Source of the DNA: Lachnospiraceae bacterium UBA7225
Lineage (GTDB): Bacteria > Bacillota > Clostridia > Lachnospirales > Lachnospiraceae
Direction of reading: 5' to 3'
Length of the DNA stretch: 20,768 bases
Assembly (NCBI GenBank): GCA_002473385.1
Contig: DKTR01000041.1
Location: 33,265 to 54,032, forward strand
Each line of letters opens with the position of its first letter. Positions within the stretch are counted from its first letter, which is position 1. The notes beneath the pieces are model-generated. The model was not told the origin of the DNA, made no database searches, and saw nothing but the letters and a program-made list of their open reading frames with translations. Shown here piece by piece: positions 14,821 to 20,768 of the stretch. A program made the position numbers and the translations under genes.

Positions 14821-16971
14821 ATGGATATAAATAAAAAACTTGCACAGGAGCTGGGTGTCTCTGTCTGGCAGACAGAGGCGGCGGTAAAACTGATTGATGA
14901 GGGAAATACCATTCCCTTTATTGCCCGTTACCGGAAAGAGGCGACCGGTACGCTGGATGATGAGCAGCTCCGTAAACTATATGAACGTCTTACTTACCTG
15001 CGAAATCTGGAGGAGAAAAAGGAACAGGTTATATCCAGTATCGAGGAGCAGGGAAAGCTCACGGAGGAATTAAAAAAGCAGATTCTGGCGGCTGAGACAC
15101 TGGTGGTAGTGGATGATCTGTATCGCCCCTACCGCCCCAAAAGACGTACACGCGCGACGATTGCGAAGGAAAAAGGACTGGAAGGGCTTGCAAATATTCT
15201 TTTGCTTCAAAGGACAGAAAAGTCTCTGGATGAGGAGGCAAAGCTGTTTGTCGATCCGGAGAAGGAAGTGAATACCGCAGAGGAAGCGGTGCAGGGCGCA
15301 ATGGATATTATTGCCGAAAATATTTCTGATGAGGCAGATTATCGCATGCGCATCCGCGAAATGACAGAAAAGGAGGGGGTGCTGACGGCGTCTGCAAAGG
15401 AAGAGGGCGTGGAATCGGTTTATGAGATGTACTATCAGTTTGCGGAGCCGGTTCACAGGCTTGCCGGACACCGCATCCTTGCTATCAACCGGGGAGAAAA
15501 AGAAAAGATCCTCAGTGTAAAGCTGGAGGCACCGGAGGAGAAAATCCTGCGTTTTCTGGAGAAGAAGGTGATCACCAGGGATAATCCGGTAACAACACCG
15601 GTATTGAAGGAAGCAGTCGCAGACAGCTATAAGCGTCTGATCGCACCGGCAATTGAGCGTGAGGTGCGCAGTGCGCTTACCGAAAAGGCGGAGGATGGGG
15701 CAATTTCTGTTTTTGGAAAGAATCTTACCCAGCTTTTAATGCAGCCGCCGATAGCCGGACAGGTCGTGCTTGGATGGGATCCGGCATTCCGCACCGGCTG
15801 CAAGCTTGCCGTGGTGGATGCCACCGGAAAGGTACTGGACACGACGGTGATTTATCCGACTGCTCCGACAAATGAGCAGAAGATCCGTGCAGCGAAAGAT
15901 ACGCTGAAGCGTCTGATCAGTAAATATCATGTTACGCTGATTTCACTCGGAAACGGGACCGCTTCGCGGGAATCTGAGCAAATAATTGTGGAGCTTCTGA
16001 AGGAACTTCCGGTTTCGCTGCAATATGTGATCACTAATGAGGCGGGAGCCTCTGTTTACTCTGCGAGTAAGCTGGCAACCGAGGAATTCCCGAATTTCGA
16101 TGTCGGGCAGCGCAGCGCGGCATCCATTGCCCGGCGCGTGCAGGATCCATTGGCAGAGCTGGTGAAGATTGATCCAAAATCAATTGGTGTCGGACAGTAT
16201 CAGCATGACATGAACCAGAAGAAGCTTGGAGAGACACTGGAGGGTGTTGTTGAGGACTGCGTAAACAAGGTGGGAGTGGACCTGAATACCGCTTCGGCTT
16301 CCCTGCTGGAATACGTTTCCGGTATCACAAAGACGATCGCGAAAAATATAGTGGCATACCGCGAGGAAAATGGCAGGTTTACTGACAGAAAGCAGCTTTT
16401 GAAGGTGGCAAAGCTCGGACCGAAGGCGTATGAGCAGTGTGCAGGCTTTCTGCGTATTTCCGGAGGGAAGAATCCTCTGGACGGAACCAGTGTCCATCCG
16501 GAGACGTACCAGGCAGCACAGCAGCTTCTGGAGAAGCTTGGATACTCTCTGGAGGATGTTGCCGGAAGAAGGCTGGACGGTCTTTCGAAAAAGGTGAAAG
16601 ATTATAAAAAGCTCTCTGCGGAGCTGGGCATTGGCGAGATTACCCTGCGCGATATCGTAAGGGAGCTTGAAAAACCGGCGCGCGATCCGCGTGACGAGAT
16701 GCCAAAACCGATCCTGCGCACAGACGTACTGGACATGAAGGACTTAAAGCCTGGCATGATCCTAAAGGGAACCGTGCGCAACGTCATTGATTTTGGCGTA
16801 TTTGTGGATATCGGCGTTCACCAGGACGGACTTGTCCACATCTCGCAGATCACCGATAAAAAATTCATTAAGCATCCGCTGGAGGCTGTCAGCGTCGGTG
16901 ATATCGTGGAGGTAAAGGTGCTCAGCGTGGATGTCAGCCGCAAGCGCATCCAGCTCACCATGAAGCTGTAA
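14821..16971 (+). CDS. tex: Tex family RNA-binding transcription accessory protein
   Basis: A 716-residue cytosolic protein related to Bordetella Tex and eukaryotic Spt6. The N-terminal helical region has the signature VKLIDEGNTIPFIARYRKE followed by TGTLDDEQLR. A YqgF/RNase H-like domain begins near residue 315 (LGWDPAFRTGCKLAVVD...LGNGTASRESE). A helix-hairpin-helix region lies near 480-550 (NKVGVDLNTASASLLEYVSG). An S1 RNA-binding domain at about 640-712 ends the protein (GMILKGTVRNVIDFGVFVDI, DGLVHISQIT). The length is usual for the family. The start at 14821 (MDINKKLAQELGVS) is chosen because GGGAGAAGAGC lies directly upstream; an ATG at 14785 would add 12 non-family residues. The short gap to the ApgM-like gene has no terminator, so it may share its transcript. 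Confidence 0.97.
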   Translation: MDINKKLAQELGVSVWQTEAAVKLIDEGNTIPFIARYRKEATGTLDDEQLRKLYERLTYLRNLEEKKEQVISSIEEQGKLTEELKKQILAAETLVVVDDLYRPYRPKRRTRATIAKEKGLEGLANILLLQRTEKSLDEEAKLFVDPEKEVNTAEEAVQGAMDIIAENISDEADYRMRIREMTEKEGVLTASAKEEGVESVYEMYYQFAEPVHRLAGHRILAINRGEKEKILSVKLEAPEEKILRFLEKKVITRDNPVTTPVLKEAVADSYKRLIAPAIEREVRSALTEKAEDGAISVFGKNLTQLLMQPPIAGQVVLGWDPAFRTGCKLAVVDATGKVLDTTVIYPTAPTNEQKIRAAKDTLKRLISKYHVTLISLGNGTASRESEQIIVELLKELPVSLQYVITNEAGASVYSASKLATEEFPNFDVGQRSAASIARRVQDPLAELVKIDPKSIGVGQYQHDMNQKKLGETLEGVVEDCVNKVGVDLNTASASLLEYVSGITKTIAKNIVAYREENGRFTDRKQLLKVAKLGPKAYEQCAGFLRISGGKNPLDGTSVHPETYQAAQQLLEKLGYSLEDVAGRRLDGLSKKVKDYKKLSAELGIGEITLRDIVRELEKPARDPRDEMPKPILRTDVLDMKDLKPGMILKGTVRNVIDFGVFVDIGVHQDGLVHISQITDKKFIKHPLEAVSVGDIVEVKVLSVDVSRKRIQLTMKL

Positions 16972-16987
16972 AAGAAGATTTGTATAT

Positions 16988-17009
16988 GTATTGTATGAGT
17001 TTACAATAC
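16988..17009 (+). repeat. AT-rich inverted repeat between tex and the SH3-domain gene
   Basis: GTATTGTA (16988-16995) and TACAATAC (17002-17009) form a perfect 8-bp dyad with a 6-base spacer. No T tract follows, so it is not a standard terminator. It could be an operator for the gene starting at 17045. Confidence 0.5.
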
Positions 17010-17044
17010 CAGCAATTGATTAAGAAAAAGGAGGGATTTGTCAT

Positions 17045-17752
17045 ATGAAAAAGAACCTCAGAAAATATCTGGTATTATTTTCGATGGTATCCATTCTCAG
17101 TGCATCCTATGTTCCTGCCATGGCAGAAACCAAGGCAGCAGATGCTTATAATGTAAAAGTAGAAAGCGGCTATCTTGCGCTACGTTCCGATCCGTCTTTT
17201 AATGCTGATAATGAATTGGAAGCGCTATATACGGGAGACACCTTTTATGTGATGTATGATGAGGATGCTACGTATGTATATGGGTATTCAGAATCCGGAA
17301 AACGCGGCTATGTAAATAAGAATTATTTGGTGGAAGCTTATAATATAGCAAAGGGAATTAAGGCAGATACAAGACAGGGGGTCTCATGGCTTGAAACAGA
17401 TTACTTCCGTATGTATCTTCCGGCAGATATCGATTGGAACTACGAAGTGGTGGATAATGAAACCATCAGCATTTATTATGCTCCGGCGAAAGAAAATGGG
17501 TATGGAGGACATGTGGTAACGATCAAAGCATATGACTGGGGCGATAATGAATATGCGGATTTTCCGTCCTGGTCTATTGCAGGGCAAAACGATGAGAAAA
17601 AATTTATAGCTATCTACCCGACTGATGTACAGTTTGATCCGAATGATTTCACCCAGGCTGATGAGTATAGGCGTTTAATGGAGGTTGCTGAGGGGATGGA
17701 TTGTAAGGATGAAGAATTGGCTAAAGATAATCCCTTTGAGGTAGTAAAGTGA
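17045..17752 (+). CDS. Secreted SH3-domain protein of unknown function
   Basis: A 235-residue exported protein. The signal peptide is clear: basic MKKNLRKY, a hydrophobic core (9-21), and a likely cut after AMA at residue 27. Residues about 36-95 form a bacterial SH3 (SH3b) domain with GYLALRSDPSFNADNEL and GKRGYVNKNYL, a fold often used to bind cell-wall peptides. The remaining ~120 residues form a separate domain rich in Tyr, Trp and Asp (YFRMYLPADIDWNYEVVDN, HVVTIKAYDWGDNEYADFPSW) that I do not recognise. No catalytic motif or sortase signal is seen. The ribosome binding site AAGGAGGG lies upstream of the ATG. A small frame may overlap its stop, and a structured region and terminator follow. 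It is probably a wall-associated binding protein. Confidence 0.85.
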   Translation: MKKNLRKYLVLFSMVSILSASYVPAMAETKAADAYNVKVESGYLALRSDPSFNADNELEALYTGDTFYVMYDEDATYVYGYSESGKRGYVNKNYLVEAYNIAKGIKADTRQGVSWLETDYFRMYLPADIDWNYEVVDNETISIYYAPAKENGYGGHVVTIKAYDWGDNEYADFPSWSIAGQNDEKKFIAIYPTDVQFDPNDFTQADEYRRLMEVAEGMDCKDEELAKDNPFEVVK

Positions 17753-17859
17753 CAGCGTTTGTAGATGAATTTGATAAGCTGATTCAAAAGAATAACAGTA
17801 TAATCAGTCTTACAGCAATGAATCTTCCAACAGATTGGAAAGCACATTTGAGTGTTTAA
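17749..17859 (+). CDS. Possible 36-residue ORF overlapping the SH3 gene stop
   Basis: A GTG at 17749 overlaps the TGA of the SH3 gene (GTGA) and opens 36 codons ending in TAA at 17857-17859. A GAGG lies seven bases upstream, inside the SH3 gene. The residues (for example FVDEFDKLIQKN and LPTDWKAHLSV) look protein-like but match nothing I recognise. It may be a real coupled micro-ORF, the remains of a longer C-terminus lost by frameshift, or chance. Confidence 0.3.
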   Translation: MTAFVDEFDKLIQKNNSIISLTAMNLPTDWKAHLSV

Positions 17860-17892
17860 AATCAGTTATACTGCATAAAATATTAAGGCAGA

Positions 17893-17926
17893 CCTGACCA
17901 GGCATTCCATGCTCAAACCGGTCAGG
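17893..17926 (+). repeat. Stem-loop before the terminator
   Basis: CCTGACC (17893-17899) pairs with GGTCAGG (17920-17926), and an inner GCAT/ATGC stem can form in the loop. The direct repeat CAGGCATTC occurs at its left side (in the loop) and again just after the right arm. It lies six bases before the terminator and may be a 3' end processing or stability element. Confidence 0.5.
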
Positions 17927-17931
17927 CATTC

Positions 17932-17966
17932 GGCGAAGTGTTACGATAAGCACTTCGCCATTTTTT
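17932..17966 (+). terminator. Terminator after the SH3-domain gene
   Basis: A perfect 9-bp stem GGCGAAGTG (17932-17940) and CACTTCGCC (17951-17959) with a 10-base loop is followed by ATTTTTT. It closes the transcript coming from tex and the SH3 gene. Confidence 0.92.
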
Positions 17967-18061
17967 AAATCACATAATTATTGATAATAAAGTGATTATC
18001 CTCACACTTTTATGTGGTACAGTGTGACTGTGAGTTATGCAGGCCGGAACAAGACTCCCTG

Positions 18062-18114
18062 TATCGGCAAGAATGATATATTATATTCAAAATGCGTTGG
18101 TATTTTTGCCGATA
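18062..18114 (+). promoter_or_regulatory. Candidate operator dyad at the fic promoter
   Basis: TATCGGCAA (18062-18070) is perfectly repeated in inverse as TTGCCGATA (18106-18114), 35 bases apart. The right arm lies between the -35 and -10 boxes of fic. It encloses an AT-rich, partly symmetric core (GAATGATATATTATATTC). Its position favours repression, possibly by looping or cooperative binding. Confidence 0.5.
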
Positions 18115-18126
18115 ATATGATATACT
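18097..18126 (+). promoter_or_regulatory. Sigma-A promoter of fic
   Basis: TTGGTA at 18097-18102 and TATACT at 18121-18126 are separated by 18 bases. A TG at 18118-18119 makes it an extended -10 promoter. It lies 52 bases before the start codon. Confidence 0.7.
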
Positions 18127-18178
18127 CTATAATAGATTAGAGTAGTTTTTCGATTTGACTTATGACGGAGGATAGCAG

Positions 18179-19069
18179 ATGCGATACCGTTCAGTTACTG
18201 AAATAGCAAAAAAGTGGGATGTGTCGGAACGCAGCGTTAGAAATTACTGTGCCCAGGGACGTGTGAATGGTGCGTTTCTCACCGGCAAGACCTGGAATAT
18301 TCCTGAAAATGAAAAAAAACCGGAGCGTACCAACAAGAGAAAAGAGGAACCGGTTACCCTGCTGGATATTATGAAAGAGCAGAAAGCAAGCAAATACTCT
18401 GGAGGTATTTACCACAAGACGCAGATTGATTTGACATATAACTCAAATCACATCGAAGGCAGCCGCCTGACACACGATCAGACCAGATATATTTTTGAAA
18501 CGAATACTATCGGTGTGGAAAATGAAGTGCTGAATGTAGACGATGTGATTGAAACAGCAAATCATTTTCGTTGTATTGACATGATTATTGACAATGCAAA
18601 AGCAACCTTAACAGAGAAGTTTATTAAGGAACTTCACTTGATTCTGAAGAGCGGAACCAGTGATTCCAGAAAAAATTGGTTTGCTGTGGGAGATTATAAG
18701 AAATTACCGAATGAGGCTGGCGGCATGGACACTGCACTTCCGGAAGAAGTTGCCGATAAAATGAAAGTGTTGCTGACAGAGTACAATGGAAAAGAAGAAA
18801 AGACCTTTGAAGATATGCTGGATTTCCATGTGAAGTTTGAACGAATCCATCCTTTCCAGGACGGCAATGGTCGTGTAGGCAGACTAATTATGTTCAAAGA
18901 GTGTTTGAAATATAATATTGTTCCGTTTATCATTGAGGATAATTTGAAGATGTTCTACTATCGTGGATTGAAAGAATGGAACAATGAGAAAGGCTATCTG
19001 ACAGATACTTGTCTGACAGCACAGGATAAGTATAAAGCATATTTGGGCTATTTTAGGATTGAGTATTAA
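18179..19069 (+). CDS. Fic-family adenylyltransferase (class II) with N-terminal helix-turn-helix
   Basis: A 296-residue protein. Fic enzymes attach AMP, or another nucleotide part, to target proteins. The core motif HPFQDGNGRVGR (224-235) fits HxFx(D/E)GNGRxxR with all key residues intact. An N-terminal inhibitory motif SNHIEG (S89, E93, G94) fits the (S/T)xxxE(G/N) consensus, so this is a class II, self-inhibited Fic. The region before it (1-45; SVTEIAKKWDVSERSVRNYCAQGRV) is a helix-turn-helix resembling MerR or excisionase types, which suggests DNA binding and possible autoregulation through the dyad at the promoter. The start is supported by CGGAGGATAGCAG. No antitoxin-sized partner lies beside it. 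AT-rich codon use and the neighbouring repeats suggest an accessory gene. Activity is likely; the target is unknown. Confidence 0.93.
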   Translation: MRYRSVTEIAKKWDVSERSVRNYCAQGRVNGAFLTGKTWNIPENEKKPERTNKRKEEPVTLLDIMKEQKASKYSGGIYHKTQIDLTYNSNHIEGSRLTHDQTRYIFETNTIGVENEVLNVDDVIETANHFRCIDMIIDNAKATLTEKFIKELHLILKSGTSDSRKNWFAVGDYKKLPNEAGGMDTALPEEVADKMKVLLTEYNGKEEKTFEDMLDFHVKFERIHPFQDGNGRVGRLIMFKECLKYNIVPFIIEDNLKMFYYRGLKEWNNEKGYLTDTCLTAQDKYKAYLGYFRIEY

Positions 19070-19082
19070 GTAAAGCGGCTTT

Positions 19083-19126
19083 CCAAAGTGTCAGAGCTTT
19101 ATCCCAAGTGTCATTTTGACACTTTG
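19083..19126 (+). repeat. Competing hairpins downstream of fic
   Basis: CAAAGTGTCA (19084-19093) and CAAGTGTCA (19105-19113) are near-identical direct repeats. Both can pair with the single TGACACTTTG at 19117-19126: the near copy forms an 8-bp stem with a TTT loop, the far copy a 10-bp stem with a 23-base loop. No T tract follows. It may protect or end the fic transcript, or be a protein-binding site. Confidence 0.55.
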
Positions 19127-19286
19127 AATTGGAAGATTGAGATTACAGATTGAAGATTATAAATCAGGAAAATTATGATACATCGTAATAAAGATTTTAT
19201 GGTACTAGAATATATGTTCCGGCTGGTTTCCTGCCAATTAATGTTATATAATGAAAAATATTAGTGATTAATCGGAGGTTATAGTT
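19127..19286 (+). promoter_or_regulatory. AT-rich leader with candidate -10 box for the peptidoglycan-binding gene
   Basis: A short AGATTGA-like repeat run lies at about 19133-19165. A perfect TATAAT at 19247-19252, preceded by TGT at 19242-19244, is a good -10 candidate, but no convincing -35 box is found at 16-18 bases upstream. CGGAGG before the ATG at 19287 is the ribosome binding site. Confidence 0.5.
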
Positions 19287-20573
19287 ATGAGAAAAAAATT
19301 TTTAATGGTGGGAATTTCAGTATTTACTATGTTTTGCAGCATATCGACTGCTGTGTGCGCAGAAACGTCGATTGAGCTGGGAGAAGCAGCAGAGGTATCT
19401 ACTTCATATGGGGATTTTGTCATTACAGTGGATAATGTCGTAGAAAGTGATTGGATGGAACGGTCGGGTGCTGATACCGGGGAAATGTCAGTAGTTCTGT
19501 TGGAATGTGATGTTGAAAATGTGAATTTTGAAGACCCCTATAATGAGTTGTTTTTCCTGGAAAATTATTTATCCGTTATTGATAACGAAGGTTATGTTGT
19601 TAATTCATATGGGGTGGGATACTCTGATGGGGAGTATAAGGTCTCTCCTAAAATCCCCAAAGGAGCAAAGGCAAAGGTAGCAGTACCATATCAAATAAAT
19701 TCTGATATAGTGGAGTTGACGATAAACATTAATGAGCAGTATACGCTTGTTTCTCAGATACAGGGTATAGATGCAAAAGATAGCGAAGTTGAAAGTATGA
19801 CGGAGGGAGAACCAGAAGAAGGTAAAGCGGAACTAGCTAGTCAAAATTCAGAATTGCAGGCACAAGTAGATGAATTGATTGCTGAAAATGAAGATTTAAA
19901 ATTACAAATTGAAACACTTGAATCAGAAAAAGAAGACTTACAGAATCAGATTAATGGGCAAAAACAAGAAAACATGTCAGAAGCTGAAACAGAGATGGTA
20001 CAACCTTCAACGGAAATTATTGGAGTGCAATATTCTGACGAGTCAGTGGTAAAAATTGTACAGACTGCTCTGAATCAAGAAGGGTTTGACTGTGGAACGC
20101 CGGATGGAGTTGCGGGAGATAAAACCACTGAAGCTATTAAAGCGTATGAAAAAAAGGCTGGAATTAATGTAAACGGTGTCATTACGGATGAGCTGATTGA
20201 AGCTTTAGGAATAGCTGATAAGATTGATGAGGCAGCAAAACTGGAGGCGTCTAAAGCAGAATACAATGCAGAGTATACTTATGAGCAGCTTGCAAGGAAT
20301 CCGGATACATACATAGGAGATAAAGTTAAATTTAGTGGAAAAGTATTACAAGCGGATACAGGTGAAATTAATTATATCAGATTAGCAGTTAATTCGGATT
20401 ATAATACAGTTATTTTTGTTACATATGATTCGGATGTAATTGATTATCGTCTGTTAGAGGACGATTACATCACTATATATGGTACGTCTTATAGTACATA
20501 TAGCTATGAAGCGGTAAGCGGTGCAACAATTACATTACCCTGGGTATGGGCTGATATTATTGAAATGCAATAA
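19287..20573 (+). CDS. Secreted modular protein with coiled coil and peptidoglycan-binding domain
   Basis: A 428-residue exported protein. The signal peptide (MRKKFLMVGISVFTMFC...) probably ends after VCA at residue 25. Residues about 26-160 form a beta-rich domain similar in pattern to DUF4352-type immunoglobulin-like domains (SYGDFVITVDNVVESD, KGAKAKVAVPYQI). Residues about 179-227 are a strong coiled coil of charged heptads (SELQAQVDELIAENEDLKLQ). Residues about 250-309 match peptidoglycan-binding domain 1 (VKIVQTALNQEGFDCGTPDG, KTTEAIKAYEKKAGINVNG). The final ~95 residues look like an OB-fold (GDKVKFSGKVLQ, NTVIFVTYDSDVIDY, DDYITIYGTSY). No enzyme motif is seen. It is probably a cell-surface spacer or adaptor. 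Codon use is clearly AT-richer than in secA or tex. Confidence 0.85.
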   Translation: MRKKFLMVGISVFTMFCSISTAVCAETSIELGEAAEVSTSYGDFVITVDNVVESDWMERSGADTGEMSVVLLECDVENVNFEDPYNELFFLENYLSVIDNEGYVVNSYGVGYSDGEYKVSPKIPKGAKAKVAVPYQINSDIVELTININEQYTLVSQIQGIDAKDSEVESMTEGEPEEGKAELASQNSELQAQVDELIAENEDLKLQIETLESEKEDLQNQINGQKQENMSEAETEMVQPSTEIIGVQYSDESVVKIVQTALNQEGFDCGTPDGVAGDKTTEAIKAYEKKAGINVNGVITDELIEALGIADKIDEAAKLEASKAEYNAEYTYEQLARNPDTYIGDKVKFSGKVLQADTGEINYIRLAVNSDYNTVIFVTYDSDVIDYRLLEDDYITIYGTSYSTYSYEAVSGATITLPWVWADIIEMQ

Positions 20574-20612
20574 GTTAGTGGGGGTTCAATTTGAATCGGA
20601 ATCGCTTAAGAT

Positions 20613-20644
20613 ATCATTATTAGGCGGCGAATCCTAATAATGAT
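20613..20644 (+). repeat. Perfect 12-bp inverted repeat at the transposase end
   Basis: ATCATTATTAGG (20613-20624) and CCTAATAATGAT (20633-20644) are exact inverse copies around an 8-base loop. The repeat spans the stop codon of the minus-strand frame. No T tract follows on either strand, so it is not an ordinary terminator. It may be an insertion-sequence end structure. Confidence 0.6.
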
Positions 20645-20768
20645 TCTTGAAATGCCTCAGTCGATGGAATTTCCCAGGCGTTAAGATATTGAAGCATCAT
20701 GATGCCGTAGAGGCGGCAGTACCACATCTTCGCAGAGCGGTGCCTGCCGTCTTCTAATTTATAGTCCT
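20620..20768 (-). CDS. Probable transposase, C-terminal fragment (cut by window)
   Basis: On the minus strand an open frame of 48 codons enters from the right edge and stops with TAA at 20620-20622. Its sequence (DYKLEDGRHRSAKMWYCRL, YGIMMLQYLNAWEIP) has the basic and aromatic pattern I associate with the C-terminal part of DDE-type transposases, but the family cannot be named from so short a piece. It is the only gene on the minus strand and starts the accessory right edge. GGGGGTTCAATTTGAATC at about 20580-20597 could belong to the element terminus. The rest of the gene lies outside the window. Confidence 0.45.
   Translation of the reverse strand, partial: DYKLEDGRHRSAKMWYCRLYGIMMLQYLNAWEIPSTEAFQESLLGFAA

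Larger units (their letters stand above)
17967..18178 (+). other. Dyad-rich upstream region of fic
   Basis: Three perfect inverted repeats follow one another: GATAAT/ATTATC (17983-17988, 17995-18000), TCACACT/AGTGTGA (18002-18008, 18021-18027) and TATCGGCAA/TTGCCGATA (18062-18070, 18106-18114). The last overlaps the fic promoter. No coding frame of note is seen. This much symmetry suggests regulator binding sites or a short structured RNA. Confidence 0.5.

Noticed and set aside
18179..19069. Fic-antitoxin (FicTA) pair
   Set aside because: The inhibitory motif lies inside the Fic protein itself (class II) and no small partner gene is present directly before or after it.
1..20768. CRISPR array or tRNA/rRNA gene
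   Set aside because: No regularly spaced repeats, no cloverleaf with GTTCGANNC-type T arm, and no rRNA-like conserved stretch was seen on either strand.

Overview
The window reads as a chromosomal stretch from a low-to-moderate GC Firmicute of the class Clostridia, most likely a Lachnospiraceae relative. The pointers are a glgC-glgD pair (catalytic subunit plus degenerate paralogue), a long-form hibernation factor followed by secA and prfB in the order seen in Firmicutes such as Bacillus subtilis, an ACT-domain protein directly upstream of hom, and strong AGGAGG-type ribosome binding sites. The genus cannot be fixed from the sequence alone. All recognised genes lie on the plus strand except a truncated, probable transposase end at the right edge.

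Layout. 1-1961: the 3' part of glgC overlapping glgD (glycogen synthesis), closed by a strong terminator. 2285-3749: a promoter, a minimal protein-kinase-like protein, then a lone HisA of the eukaryotic sequence type. 3819-4526: hpf with its own promoter and terminator. 4575-8581: a near-consensus promoter, secA, a 220-base gap with a possible 30-codon ORF and foldable sequence, and prfB, which needs a +1 programmed frameshift at CTTTGAC. 8583-11758: three tightly packed genes (SPFH protein with two C-terminal zinc ribbons, zinc-ribbon membrane protein, TPM-domain membrane protein) that match the module known in B. subtilis as YdjI-YdjG-YdjH. 11795-14761: ACT-domain regulator, homoserine dehydrogenase, and an ApgM-like enzyme whose position suggests the proposed alternative homoserine kinase. 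14821-16971: tex. 17045-20573: a visibly more AT-rich region with two secreted proteins (SH3 type and peptidoglycan-binding type) flanking a class II Fic protein with an N-terminal helix-turn-helix. 20613-20768: inverted repeat and minus-strand transposase end.

How the parts fit together. No clear terminator is visible between the secA promoter (4575) and the end of tex (16971). Several junctions are coupled: 1 base between prfB and the SPFH gene, 3 bases to the zinc-ribbon gene, and a 7-base overlap to the TPM gene. Protein export, translation termination, envelope-stress and threonine-pathway genes may therefore share transcripts. The last 3 kb look accessory: AT-rich, rich in intergenic dyads, with secreted proteins, a Fic enzyme and an insertion-sequence boundary.

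The items most worth a second look are the Ydj-like membrane module placed behind prfB without pspA in view, the orphan eukaryote-type HisA next to a mini-kinase, the ApgM-like candidate homoserine kinase, and the dyad that overlaps the fic promoter.
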